The notes below the pieces were generated by a model. The model worked only from the letters and a program-made list of their open reading frames with translations, ran no database searches and was not told where the DNA came from. Both the position numbers and the translations under genes were made by a program. A DNA stretch of 64,000 nt from a virus: positions 27,239 to 91,238 of IMG/VR virus record IMGVR_UViG_3300046318_000171. The stretch is one strand, 5' to 3'. Numbering within the stretch: position 1 is the stretch's first letter; each line of letters opens with the position of its first letter. This document shows, piece by piece, positions 55,286-63,256 of the stretch.

Positions 55286-55578
55286 TACTTACCCGCCCTA
55301 CGCTTGTTTTCTTTGCCAACATTTTTCTTGTGGCTCATAGCCCGAAGGTTGCTCTTAGAGTCGTTCTTCTTGTTGTTGTCTTTGTGGTCTACGTCAGTGT
55401 CCTTAGACAACTTGCGGCCGGTGTGCTGCTCGTAGTCTTCACGAGCCTTGTTCTTAGACTCAGTACGCCAACCGTCCTTAGTCTTAACTTTCCAGACGTA
55501 AATCTCACGGCCACCGTTTTGCTTAGAGCCCTTATACGGGCCAAACTTCTTACGGGTACCAATCTTTACTTCAGCCAT
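55285..55578 (-). CDS. HNH-like endonuclease without zinc cysteines (97 aa)
   Basis: A strand pair (REIYVWKVKTKDGWRT), then KLSKDTDVDHKDNNKKNDSK and SNLRAMSHKKNVGKENKRR, a His-Asn-His/Lys type HNH motif ('VDH.DNNK.ND...NL..'). It lacks CxxC pairs seen in many HNH proteins, and may be a short homing endonuclease or a domesticated version. One-base overlaps on both sides, unlike a recent insertion. Confidence 0.72.
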   Translation of the reverse strand: MAEVKIGTRKKFGPYKGSKQNGGREIYVWKVKTKDGWRTESKNKAREDYEQHTGRKLSKDTDVDHKDNNKKNDSKSNLRAMSHKKNVGKENKRRAGK

Positions 55579-55814
55579 TAGCGGTGCCTCGCTGCCTTTT
55601 CTGCAATCTTTTTAGGTTGTGGGACAAACTGCTTGCCCTTTTTATTTCCTTTAGCTTTAGCCCTGTTAGTAGCGGCCTTCTCTGCAGGCGTCAGGTCTTT
55701 CCAAGCTTCCTTAGGAAGGTAGCGCTTTTTGCCCTTAGACGGCTTTCCGTCTGAGGTTCCCCACTCTTCCTTAGTCCACTTATCCAGGGACTTCTGCGAT
55801 TTTGCTTTAGGCAT
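55578..55814 (-). CDS. Basic hypothetical protein (78 aa)
   Basis: LDKWTKEEWGTSDGKPSKGK then RYLPKEAWKDLTPAEKAATN, then a basic Lys/Arg tail. The segment 'W..EEW.T.DGK.S.G..RYLP' is a recurring motif in small phage proteins from aquatic environments, function unknown. One-base overlap with its neighbours. Confidence 0.7.
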   Translation of the reverse strand: MPKAKSQKSLDKWTKEEWGTSDGKPSKGKKRYLPKEAWKDLTPAEKAATNRAKAKGNKKGKQFVPQPKKIAEKAARHR

Positions 55815-56005
55815 TAGTTCTTGTAGCCTCCGCCAGCCTTCTTGTATTCAGAAGCCAAAAGTTGGGCCTTACGGGCAGACCACTCGCCTGGGTCTCCACC
55901 CTTGGTTCCAGCCTTAATCTTGTTAAACAACTGCTTACGCAGACCAGGCTTGGTGTAGTTACCTGCCTCGTTTACCTTAGACTTTGATTTTTTAGCGGCA
56001 GGCAT
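55814..56005 (-). CDS. Small DUF5872-like basic protein (63 aa)
   Basis: NYTKPGLRKQLFNKIKAGTK, GGDPGEWSARKAQLLASEYK and KAGGGYKN match the short DUF5872-type motif ('KP.LR...K...GGKPGQWSARKAQ.L...Y...GGGY') found in many phage and giant-virus proteins. ATG at 56005 (TAATG) is preferred to the GTG two codons upstream. Function unknown. Confidence 0.75.
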   Translation of the reverse strand: MPAAKKSKSKVNEAGNYTKPGLRKQLFNKIKAGTKGGDPGEWSARKAQLLASEYKKAGGGYKN

Positions 56006-56313
56006 TACCACTTCACCTTGTCAGCCCAGTAAGCTGCTGACATCTTTCCCTTAGCAATGTTCTTGGCGTGACGTGCCTTGAATGACTCACGGCGCTTACG
56101 ATAAGACTCAGACTCACCTTCTTTTTTAGGGGAGCCCTTAACGCCTTGCTGACCAAAACGAATGGTCTTAATTTGGTCGCCTTCTTTAGCCACAACCACG
56201 TGCGACTTCTTCGCTCCTGGAGTAGCCTTAGGCTTGTTGTAGCCCGTCACACCCGCACGAGCTAGACGTGGGTCCTTAGCCTTACCGTGGTGCTTCTTCT
56301 TGTGTTCAGACAT
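56005..56313 (-). CDS. DUF6321-like basic protein (102 aa)
   Basis: AKEGDQIKTIRFGQQGVKGS, SYRKRRESFKARHAKNIAKG and KMSAAYWADKVKW form a strongly conserved phage motif that I associate with DUF6321; role unknown. Lys/Arg-rich N-terminus. The AARHAKNI...AAYW pattern is often found near capsid or neck genes. Coupled to the next gene by overlapping TAATG. Confidence 0.75.
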   Translation of the reverse strand: MSEHKKKHHGKAKDPRLARAGVTGYNKPKATPGAKKSHVVVAKEGDQIKTIRFGQQGVKGSPKKEGESESYRKRRESFKARHAKNIAKGKMSAAYWADKVKW

Positions 56314-56486
56314 TACTTTCCCTTTCCAGGAGTTTCAATTTTTCTAGGACGCTTCATAGCAGGCTGGCGGGCAGGGTTCTTAGGAACAGCGCCTTTGTGA
56401 ACCTTGTCATTGACCTTCTTAGGTCCACGACCAATGTGGTCTTTAGGATTCTTTTCGTTTGTTACGGCTTTGTGTTCTCTTGCCAT
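56313..56486 (-). CDS. Small basic Lys/Pro-rich protein (57 aa)
   Basis: Disordered, basic: VTNEKNPKDHIGRGPKKVND and KNPARQPAMKRPRKIETP. ATG at 56486 follows AAGGTGAAGA. It overlaps the upstream gene by 44 bases in another frame. Function unknown. Confidence 0.62.
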   Translation of the reverse strand: MAREHKAVTNEKNPKDHIGRGPKKVNDKVHKGAVPKNPARQPAMKRPRKIETPGKGK

Positions 56487-56598
56487 TCTTCACCTTCTTG
56501 GGTAGTTTTCCTTTAGGAGTATGGTCTTCCCACTCCTTGGCCATCCCTGGATTATTAGCATACATCCAGGCACGTTGGGCTTGTGACTTAAACGGCAT
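56443..56598 (-). CDS. Small conserved phage protein, 'FKSQAQR..MY' family (51 aa)
   Basis: MPFKSQAQRAWMYANNPGMA, then KEWEDHTPKGKLPKK: a short motif widely found in phages as a stand-alone protein or tail extension, function unknown. Basic C-terminus KNGKRTQSRNKRKES is encoded in the same bases as the start of the next gene. Coupled TAATG with the gene upstream. Confidence 0.72.
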   Translation of the reverse strand: MPFKSQAQRAWMYANNPGMAKEWEDHTPKGKLPKKVKNGKRTQSRNKRKES

Positions 56599-57047
56599 TA
56601 GTCGTACCAAATGCTGTTGCCTGTAAGAATCCAGTCATTAGTAGCAATCTTAATCAGGCGGGTAACGCACGTTCCTGTAGAGCCCATGTAGTTGGTGCTT
56701 GTGCCATTTCCTTCGCCGTAAACATTAGAGCGAGTCTCAGAGGCGTCATGGGTTTGTTCACGCATCATAATGGTTGCGTCTATAGTCACAAAGGTAATCA
56801 CTGTACCAATAGGAAACGCCACAGCAGCGTTAGCAGGTACAACAAAATCCTGGTTATAGTTATTCTCGTCTTTAGTTACAACGATAAAAGTTCCCGCATC
56901 AGCCAAGGTAAGGGCGATGTCCGTGCTTGTTGAAACAACGGGGTTTCTAGTGCTTGGCTTGAGGGTGTTGGTGTCTAGGTAATCCAAAGCAGTGTTGAGG
57001 ACGTCGCCCCAGCCGGTCTGTCCATTGGTAGGTTTTACAAGTGCCAT
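56598..57047 (-). CDS. Virion-like protein (149 aa)
   Basis: Beginning MALVKPTNGQTGWGDVLNTA is typical of phage proteins that sit at fibre or tail-wrapping surfaces ('KPT.G...WG...N'), followed by beta-strand-rich sequence (GTFIVVTKDENNYNQDFVVP; IATNDWILTGNSIWY). Likely a minor structural or fibre-associated protein. AGGAGCGTAAGA-like ribosome-binding site. Confidence 0.65.
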   Translation of the reverse strand: MALVKPTNGQTGWGDVLNTALDYLDTNTLKPSTRNPVVSTSTDIALTLADAGTFIVVTKDENNYNQDFVVPANAAVAFPIGTVITFVTIDATIMMREQTHDASETRSNVYGEGNGTSTNYMGSTGTCVTRLIKIATNDWILTGNSIWYD

Positions 57048-57049
57048 TC

Positions 57050-57664
57050 TTACGCTCCGTAAGGTCCTGAGCTATAGCCGCCTGCGCCATAGCCACTGAT
57101 TCGTGGTTCATTTGTTGCGGCCAAGGCGTACCGCTGGAACTGAGGGTCGTTTACAAGCTCTTCTGGGTTTACCTGGTTTAGGTCCACGGTAACTACCGAC
57201 CAACGGTAGCCGAACGAACCACGAGGCAAAACACGAGTAGGAACGAACACTTCGCCACGGTAAAGGACACGGTCCTTAATGTGGTTGTTTGAGTCTGTAA
57301 TCAAAGACGGTAGCAAACGCTGCACATCGCCTACGTTCATTACCAAACGTAAGGTGTCGGCAACGTAGAAACCACGTTCGTTCATGATGTTGGTACCACG
57401 AACAAACTGCGCCATCATAACCGGAAACTTGAACGGGAGCATCCATCGACGACCTTTACCGGCAACGCTAGAAGACACGTCATAAATCTCGTCTACAATG
57501 TCGTTGTAGTTTTCTTCTAGGTAGTAATCTTGCCAACGGAACCAGTCAACTTCGACACCAACGGTGCCGCCGAGTTCTTCGGCCATACCTTCGTACATAG
57601 AGAAAGCTTCGTAATCCATGTCAAATCTGGAATTACGGTCTCCGCTTTCTTTTCCACCACGCAT
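57050..57664 (-). CDS. Neck-like structural protein (204 aa)
   Basis: GVEVDWFRWQDYYLEENYND, YDVSSSVAGKGRRWMLPFKF and YVADTLRLVMNVGDVQRLLP then LYRGEVFVPTRVLPRG: a beta-rich structural protein as found between head and tail genes (T4 gp14/gp13-like position). C-terminus Gly/Tyr-rich. Family not certain. Confidence 0.62.
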   Translation of the reverse strand: MRGGKESGDRNSRFDMDYEAFSMYEGMAEELGGTVGVEVDWFRWQDYYLEENYNDIVDEIYDVSSSVAGKGRRWMLPFKFPVMMAQFVRGTNIMNERGFYVADTLRLVMNVGDVQRLLPSLITDSNNHIKDRVLYRGEVFVPTRVLPRGSFGYRWSVVTVDLNQVNPEELVNDPQFQRYALAATNEPRISGYGAGGYSSGPYGA

Positions 57665-57672
57665 AAAGTCTC

Positions 57673-57975
57673 CTAGTTAGCCTTACCTACGCTGTGCAGG
57701 TAGTTGTGCTCAAACTGCTTTAGGTGCCCAACGGCGCTAATAAATCCGTACAAAGCAGGAGTTTGGTCTCCGCCTACAACCGGGATAGTCAGGCTGTTTG
57801 CTACATTTGCTGCGTACTCCATTAGTTCGTCTGCAACGTACGCTTTGGCTTTTGCAAGAAACTCAGGGTCTTCATCTACGTAGTCCAGAAGCTGGCCAAA
57901 CTGGTTAAAGAAAAGGATTTCATCCTCACCTTGAACTACTGGTCCTTGAAATGTTGTTACGAATTTATACTCCAT
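57673..57975 (-). CDS. Hypothetical protein (100 aa)
   Basis: ATG at 57975, preceded by AGGAAAGTGGTAATA, is chosen over a GTG at 57999 inside the upstream gene. Begins with beta structure (YKFVTTFQGPVVQGEDEILF) followed by helices with FISAVGHLKQFEHNYLHSV. Position between head-to-tail and fibre-like genes suggests a structural role; unrecognised. Confidence 0.65.
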   Translation of the reverse strand: MEYKFVTTFQGPVVQGEDEILFFNQFGQLLDYVDEDPEFLAKAKAYVADELMEYAANVANSLTIPVVGGDQTPALYGFISAVGHLKQFEHNYLHSVGKAN

Positions 57976-57977
57976 TA

Positions 57978-58142
57978 TTACCACTTTCCTAGAGGGCACG
58001 TTGCATCATGCACCTTTGTCTTTACGTTCATAAAGCACATGCATTCTCGGCATTGACGGGTTGGTTTAAAAAACTTTTCACAGTTCTTGCAAATTTCATA
58101 ACGGACCTTAGGGTCTTTAATCTGCTCTTCTTTTTGTTCCAT
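57978..58142 (-). CDS. Zinc-ribbon protein, paralogue of 61075-61323 (54 aa)
   Basis: Cysteines C18-x2-C21-x9-C31-x2-C34-x-C36-x12-C49, then CPLGKW at the end. The protein encoded at 61075-61323 has exactly the same cysteine spacing plus a KTK element and CPVHKW ending. Six-Cys ribbon of unknown function. ATG at 58142 and coupling TAATAATG to the next gene. Confidence 0.72.
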   Translation of the reverse strand: MEQKEEQIKDPKVRYEICKNCEKFFKPTRQCRECMCFMNVKTKVHDATCPLGKW

Positions 58143-58147
58143 TAGTC

Positions 58148-59284
58148 CTACTTGAGATAGAAGTTGTCTAGGGTTGCGCTTTGTGAGTAGCTTGATGGCG
58201 CAACTAGTATCCCTGCCTTAGACGTTTTGGTCGGGGTTGTAGCGGCGTAAGTGTTGCTGTTTAACAGGATGTCTTGTCCTGCGGCTCCGTAGGCACTGAC
58301 TGTGATGTTGTCGTTTGATGTAACTACTTTAATGCTACGCACTGCTGCTGAATGAGAGTACGTGGCTACAGCGGCTACTGTTCCCGAAGTATTCTTTAGG
58401 ATACGGGTGTTGTAAGAGCCAGTGACAGTCTCTGTAGCGTCATAGGTGATTGTTGCAGTACAGTAGTCCCCATTTCTTGTGCCACTGTCAGGGCAAGTAG
58501 GATACGTTGAAATGGTTCTACACGGGTCGCTTCCACCCGAAGTGCAAGTAGAGCCGTTGAGTACTCGGCAGTTAGGTTCTCCGTTGTAAATCAAATAAGT
58601 AGCGCCACCAGAGCACGCATAAAGAGTTGCCGGAGTCTGGCAGGTGTTGTTGATACACGAACCACCAACTGCCTGGCATTGAGGGCCACAAGATTCTCCA
58701 GTAGGCTCCCAGCCTTGGTAAGTGTAGAGCAAAGACGGCTCGTAACTGTAGTACGCAGCAGTGTAAACACCGTCATTTGTAACCACTGCTGGAGAGTATG
58801 TAGTAGACGTAGTGGTGCAGGTAGTCCCGCTCAAAATACCGCCGCTTGGGCAACTGTAAGAGGTCGTAGAAGTGGCGGATGTAACTGCAGCCCACCAGTT
58901 GCTTGAGTCAGTGACCCAAAATGCAACTCCAGGACCTGCGCCTGTAGGAACATCCACTCGGGCATCCACGTCAGTCAACTCTGACACAGCGTCTAATGTA
59001 GCCAAAGGATAACTTGACGCACTTGTGCTGGTAGTAGCTTTGTTGCTAGAGATTGCCCAGCTGCCAGAAGTAGCAGTCCAAGAAGCAACTAAATTAGAGG
59101 TAGTTCCCAAAGAGCTGGCGTCAGTCCTGGTAAAGTCGTCTTTGATGACGGCAGAAAACCACTCTTTCCATACGCCGTCTACTTTTACATAACCTTTTTT
59201 GGCAGCTTTCCACGTTCCAGAAACTTTTACGTAGGCAGAATCAGCGACCTTATAGGTGTCGCTAATTTTGATAGAACCAGGCAT
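58148..59284 (-). CDS. Cys-rich fibre-like protein
   Basis: 378 residues. N-terminal beta-repeat SDTYKVADSAYVKVSGTWKA then AKKGYVKVDGVWKEW is a short tail-fibre-like lead. Then a concanavalin/jelly-roll-like part (FTRTDASSLGTTSNLVASW ... GVAFWVTDSSNWWAAVTS) interrupted at about residues 145-280 by a Cys-rich segment with repeats such as SCPSGGILSGTTC and TCPDSGTRNGDYC. The C-terminal portion resumes the jelly-roll (SIKVVTSNDNITVSAYG; TLDNFYLK). Probably surface-exposed and host-interacting. Ribosome-binding site GGAGG. Confidence 0.72.
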   Translation of the reverse strand: MPGSIKISDTYKVADSAYVKVSGTWKAAKKGYVKVDGVWKEWFSAVIKDDFTRTDASSLGTTSNLVASWTATSGSWAISSNKATTSTSASSYPLATLDAVSELTDVDARVDVPTGAGPGVAFWVTDSSNWWAAVTSATSTTSYSCPSGGILSGTTCTTTSTTYSPAVVTNDGVYTAAYYSYEPSLLYTYQGWEPTGESCGPQCQAVGGSCINNTCQTPATLYACSGGATYLIYNGEPNCRVLNGSTCTSGGSDPCRTISTYPTCPDSGTRNGDYCTATITYDATETVTGSYNTRILKNTSGTVAAVATYSHSAAVRSIKVVTSNDNITVSAYGAAGQDILLNSNTYAATTPTKTSKAGILVAPSSYSQSATLDNFYLK

Positions 59285-59307
59285 GGGGGAACCTCCGTAT
59301 CTATCAA

Positions 59308-60348
59308 TTATGCCCTGTAGAATTCCAAATTACGGGCTAACCGTTTGTCAGTTGGGTTTAGTTCTAGGGCTTTTTCACCCCAAGCAATTGCTTCTTTTTT
59401 GTTTCCCAGGTAGTAGTGGGCTAGTGCCCCAAGGTCGTAAGGTAAATCTCCCCAAGCAAACTCTTCGCAAAGATAGTCGAGTGGTTTATCCACGATGTCG
59501 ATTGCCTGTAGGGCGTAGCGCAAGCAGTTAGCCCAATCCTGTTTACCATACAAGTATTGGGCCATCTCAACCAAGGCTTCACGACGGCCAGGGGCTTCAT
59601 CGGCTGCCTGTTCCAGATAAAGATGAGCAAGGTCTGGCAAACACTTAGCAAGATACCTGCAGGATGCGGCCCGTTCTGGGCCCCATGTAGCTTTAGGGTT
59701 TTGTAAATGACGCTTGAACATGTCAGCGGCTTTATCGTACATTCGGTTGAAGAAGTACTCCCGAGCCAGGTAGTACTGGTTACGGTCGTCAGTAGGGTCC
59801 TCAGCGACAGCAAGTTCTAAAAGAGGGAAGTACTGTCCACGACTCTTAGTAGGGTCTGGATGATGGTGGATTTCTAGCCCAATCCACTCCTGAACTTCTT
59901 GGATACGGTCAGCAACGATTACTTCGTGGACGGGGTGCTTCCAGCGGTATCCGTGTCTTCTGTGGATTTTATCTCCGCCGTATTGAAGACCAGGCTCATC
60001 ACCGTTCCAAGACCAGGTGTACTGATAGCGAGGACGAGTAGTTTCTGGCTTAATTTGCTCAAGATGTTCACGCCAGCCTTCAACCAGGACTTCATCCATG
60101 TCCAAAGCAACACAAATATCGATATCATCAGGGAGAAGCCCCAAAGAAATATTCCTAGCATCGTCAAAGCGCCAAGGGTTAATACTACCAGTGGCAACAC
60201 TAACACCCAGTGCAGCCGCTCTAGCGACTGTGCCGTCACTTGAGCCAGTGTCAAGAATGAATCGATAATCCGCCTCTTTCGCACTTTCGGCCCATCGTTC
60301 AACAAACTGTTCTTCATTTTTAGCAATTGTGTACACCGCAACTTTCAT
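59308..60348 (-). CDS. Family 2 glycosyltransferase with TPR-like C-terminus
   Basis: N-terminus MKVAVYTIAKNEEQFVERW, DTGSSDGT and the DxD-like ALDMDE at about residue 83 are GT2 features (SunS/glycosyltransferase family). WRFDDARNISL lies between. Residues about 190-345 form TPR-like helical repeats (ALAHYYLGNKKEAIAWGEKA). 346 residues. It could glycosylate phage DNA, virion or host molecules; in this place next to fibre genes a virion target is a guess. Confidence 0.88.
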   Translation of the reverse strand: MKVAVYTIAKNEEQFVERWAESAKEADYRFILDTGSSDGTVARAAALGVSVATGSINPWRFDDARNISLGLLPDDIDICVALDMDEVLVEGWREHLEQIKPETTRPRYQYTWSWNGDEPGLQYGGDKIHRRHGYRWKHPVHEVIVADRIQEVQEWIGLEIHHHPDPTKSRGQYFPLLELAVAEDPTDDRNQYYLAREYFFNRMYDKAADMFKRHLQNPKATWGPERAASCRYLAKCLPDLAHLYLEQAADEAPGRREALVEMAQYLYGKQDWANCLRYALQAIDIVDKPLDYLCEEFAWGDLPYDLGALAHYYLGNKKEAIAWGEKALELNPTDKRLARNLEFYRA

Positions 60349-61082
60349 TATTCTCCAAATGTTAACTTCATACGTTCTTTGGCTGCTACCAGCTGGTCTT
60401 CAGAGATGTCATTAGAAATTCCAACTCTACCCAGCTCAGCCGCCGTTACCGCAACCACAGCAGAGCCACCAAAAGGGTCTAGAACCACGTCTCCTTTTTT
60501 GGAAAACATCTCTATTAGCCTTTTGGGTACTTCTTTGTTCATAGCGTCAATGACCGGGAACCTAGACGATAAAGCCAAGTCTACTGGGTCGTTCATGTTG
60601 TTAAACGGTAAATTCCAAACCGGATTGTTGTACTTTCTAACTACAAACGGATTGTGATAAAGGTCCGTAGGAAAGGCGAAGTGGTGCCAAGTAGTCAGGG
60701 CGCTGTCAGCAATCTTTTCAACTAAGGTGTAGTCCATAGTCGGGTCTTCGCCATAACTATTCTGGATAATCTTCTCTACGTGCCTAAATTTTGACTTGTT
60801 TACAATTTCTAAGACTAGCCTGATGTCTATGTGGTTGTTCGGGCCGTTTGCAATGAAGAAGCTTCCGCTAGGCTTAAGTACTCGCTGAATCTCAAGTACA
60901 GACTGCAGCAGTAGTTTCAACATCTTTTTATCGCTGCCAGAGTTTATCTGCTCGTCAGCATCCCCACCGTATCGTTTGACATCCACCCCAAAGTATGGCG
61001 GGTGAGTGATTACCAAATCAACAGAGTTGTCAGGAAGAGCCAGCTTTCGGGCGTCTCCATGCATCAAGTGAACCTTATCCAT
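60348..61082 (-). CDS. DNA methyltransferase (N4-cytosine/N6-adenine type)
   Basis: Starts at 61082, after GGAGGAAAATA; an ATG at 61106 is in the preceding gene. Motif IV THPPYF (26-31), motif I-like DPFGGSAVVAVTAAELGRVG near the C-terminus, in the order typical of beta-class amino-methyltransferases. GSFFIANGPNNHIDIRLVLE is motif V-like. No restriction enzyme adjoins, so it probably protects phage DNA from host restriction or is regulatory. Confidence 0.88.
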   Translation of the reverse strand: MDKVHLMHGDARKLALPDNSVDLVITHPPYFGVDVKRYGGDADEQINSGSDKKMLKLLLQSVLEIQRVLKPSGSFFIANGPNNHIDIRLVLEIVNKSKFRHVEKIIQNSYGEDPTMDYTLVEKIADSALTTWHHFAFPTDLYHNPFVVRKYNNPVWNLPFNNMNDPVDLALSSRFPVIDAMNKEVPKRLIEMFSKKGDVVLDPFGGSAVVAVTAAELGRVGISNDISEDQLVAAKERMKLTFGE

Positions 61083-61323
61083 TATTTTCCTCCTTGAATC
61101 CAACATCGCCTAGTTCTTCTGCACCCCATTTGTGCACTGGGCACTCGGAGTTAGGCAGTTTAGTTTTTGCAGGCATAATGCACCCGCACTTTAGGCACTG
61201 CTGGGTCAGGGAAACAAAGAACTCACAATCTTTGCAAATCGCCATTCTTCTGCTTGCTATTTCTTCTGTAACTCTACCGATGTTCTTGTTAAACAAATCC
61301 CAAGGTCGTGAAGGCCTATTCAT
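61075..61323 (-). CDS. Zinc-ribbon protein, paralogue of 57978-58142 (82 aa)
   Basis: C30-x2-C33-x9-C43-x2-C46-x-C48-x12-C61, then KW: identical spacing to the smaller 57978-58142 protein. N-terminus MNRPSRPWDLFNKNIGRVTE. Overlaps the methyltransferase start by eight bases and the glycosyltransferase end by eight. Function unknown. Confidence 0.72.
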   Translation of the reverse strand: MNRPSRPWDLFNKNIGRVTEEIASRRMAICKDCEFFVSLTQQCLKCGCIMPAKTKLPNSECPVHKWGAEELGDVGFKEENNG

Positions 61324-62275
61324 CTACTCTATACTCCTTAGGAATGTACCCACCAGCGGCTGCTCCATGTTTCAAGCTTATCTTTGCGTAACGCTCGTAG
61401 TTCTTTATTTTCTCTCGATTTGCGGGATTGTTGACGTATGCTTTATACCCAGCAATCTGTCGAACATCAAACTCATTCCTCAGAGACGGCTTTAAGTACT
61501 CGGTTACAAACGTGCGCTTACCTCCGTACTTGTTTCGGTCATCACCGTTTAGGTGGGTGATTGGGAACCACTTTAGGTTAGGAAACACCAAAGAAAACCC
61601 CATGTCGTACAACTCTACGGAGTAAGCCACTTCTTCATCGTAAAACATTCTGTCTGGGCTAGACCCGGTGTTCCTACCAAACTGTCTGTCACCAAAAGCA
61701 CAAGCGGCGTTAAACTTCACCGCTGGGTAGAACTTGTCTGGGTTGTCTTCTCCTAGTGGGTAGTCGCCCCACTTAGGAATGGCCATTACCCACAGACTGC
61801 CAGGCTCGTAAAAAGGGTAGGCGGTACGCTCCATGTTTTGCATAGGCTTACGCTCTGGGTGGTACTTGTAAGTCCCAATGTAGTTAGTCATAACCACTTT
61901 GTCGCTGTTAGCTGCCACCTTAGCCTCTTCGTAAAGAGTTATCATGAACTCATCCCAATCCTGAGAGAAGTGGGTGTGGCAGTCTACCTGAAAGAAGTAG
62001 TCCTCATCTTCGTACAGAACTTCGGCTCTGATGCGTCCTTTACCCACACCTAATTCTTCAAATGTGTTCTTTTTAATCTTGGTAAAAGAGGCTCTTACTC
62101 TAGGGTCGTTTAACTTAAGAAGTTTCTTGTACTCGTTGCTTTTTACTGCTGCAATTCCTACGCCCACACGAATTCTTTCTGGGTACTTTGCAGCACTCAG
62201 AGCGTTCAACACCGACGGCAGTATCTCCGTGTCATCCATGGCTGCCATCGAAACAAAGATAGTTGCGTGGCTCAT
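61316..62275 (-). CDS. GlcNAc-transferase-like glycosyltransferase
   Basis: IFVSMAAMDDTEILPSVLNA, LSAAKYPERIRVGVG, then FQVDCHTHFSQDWDEFMI (metal-binding D-x-H) match the PF11397-type N-acetylglucosaminyltransferase family best known from Skp1 glycosylation in Dictyostelium and also found in viruses. Later NAACAFGDRQFGRNTG and ITHLNGDDRNKYGG. 319 residues. Likely acts with the neighbouring GT2 in glycosylating virion or DNA. Confidence 0.8.
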   Translation of the reverse strand: MSHATIFVSMAAMDDTEILPSVLNALSAAKYPERIRVGVGIAAVKSNEYKKLLKLNDPRVRASFTKIKKNTFEELGVGKGRIRAEVLYEDEDYFFQVDCHTHFSQDWDEFMITLYEEAKVAANSDKVVMTNYIGTYKYHPERKPMQNMERTAYPFYEPGSLWVMAIPKWGDYPLGEDNPDKFYPAVKFNAACAFGDRQFGRNTGSSPDRMFYDEEVAYSVELYDMGFSLVFPNLKWFPITHLNGDDRNKYGGKRTFVTEYLKPSLRNEFDVRQIAGYKAYVNNPANREKIKNYERYAKISLKHGAAAGGYIPKEYRVDE

Positions 62276-62928
62276 TGGAACTTCTTTTTACTCCAGAACT
62301 TCTGGCGGTACCAGCCCAACGGGTGGGTGAACACCTCGTGCTGCATCGGGTAGTCGTAGGCCTTTCCGTTATCATCCACGGACATCGACCATGACTCCCG
62401 TTTAAAAGGGATTATTTGGATTAGAGGAGTTCCTGCAGGAATTACGCCTTCAAAGTCGTCTCGTATTACAAAAGGAAAGTTAACAACAACCGGGTGCTTA
62501 TCGGTGTCCACAATTCCAGAAAAACAATGAAACGGCAAATCCTCTCGGTTCTGAGGGTGAATAAACAGGCAGCTATACCCCTTAGGAGTTTTAATGTGGA
62601 AGTTGTTTATCCACTTGTAAGGCATCGAGTTGAACTCATCTGGGATAACTACGTCTGCTGTTTGACTAGGGGCGTGGTGACTGACTACTTCAAACACGGC
62701 GTTAGTCCAAAAGCCTCGCTCTTTTGAGTAGCTGACATCCACAGGCAGAGCGATGACATACCCCGCTGTCAAAGAGTCTAGGAAAGGCACGCAACGTTTT
62801 ACGCTGGACACCCTGTCGTCAGACACAGGCTTCATCTTCCTGAACCAGTCTGGAACCAGCCTGCTCATTGGAAATGGGCGAAGAATTTCCACTTGAGGTT
62901 TAGTGGAGTGAAACTTTATCTTAGGCAC
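62272..62928 (-). CDS. Unknown phage protein, paralogue of 63256-63945 (218 aa)
   Basis: GTG at 62928 gives MPKIKFHSTKPQVEILRPFP, aligning with the N-terminus of the 63256 protein; a longer ATG start (62988) would overlap the previous gene by 68 bases. Shared blocks with the paralogue: CVPFLDSLTAGYVIALPVD, GYSCLFIHPQNREDLPF, FSGIVDTDKHPVVVNFPF and GVIPAGTPLIQIIPFKRESW. The G-I-V-D-T-D...IPAGTP.IQIIP part recalls the dUTPase/dCTP-deaminase core strand; enzymatic activity is not shown. Unrecognised function. Confidence 0.72.
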   Translation of the reverse strand: MPKIKFHSTKPQVEILRPFPMSRLVPDWFRKMKPVSDDRVSSVKRCVPFLDSLTAGYVIALPVDVSYSKERGFWTNAVFEVVSHHAPSQTADVVIPDEFNSMPYKWINNFHIKTPKGYSCLFIHPQNREDLPFHCFSGIVDTDKHPVVVNFPFVIRDDFEGVIPAGTPLIQIIPFKRESWSMSVDDNGKAYDYPMQHEVFTHPLGWYRQKFWSKKKFQ

Positions 62929-63256
62929 CGTGGTTATGTCCGTTGTGTTCTGGGGCCTTAAAGTCCTTGCCATCCCAAGTCCAGCCAATAGTTGGAATTA
63001 CGCCAGTCTCTTCAAACTCGACAAAAGACGGCTCACTCAACAAGAGCGCAGCCATTCGGTTCTCCGTGTGGATTACCTCCTCAACACGTCCATCCAACAC
63101 GATAGCGATGTGGTTAATTTTTACCGGAGGGGGCGGTGCTGGGATGTCCATAACAGCAGGAAGCTTAACTTTAGTTCCTACAAGTTTATGGATTCCCATT
63201 TTTACTAAGTCCCAAGTAGAGAGCTTTACTACTTCTTGAATTTGACTCTGGTCCAT
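62921..63256 (-). CDS. Hypothetical protein (111 aa)
   Basis: Between the two paralogues. Pro-rich PAVMDIPAPPPPVKINHIAI then VLDGRVEEVIHTENRMAALL and a His-containing end NGHNHGA. The N-terminal helix STWDLVKMGIHKLVGTKV is hydrophobic. Start overlaps the upstream stop (TAATG). Function unknown. Confidence 0.68.
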   Translation of the reverse strand: MDQSQIQEVVKLSTWDLVKMGIHKLVGTKVKLPAVMDIPAPPPPVKINHIAIVLDGRVEEVIHTENRMAALLLSEPSFVEFEETGVIPTIGWTWDGKDFKAPEHNGHNHGA

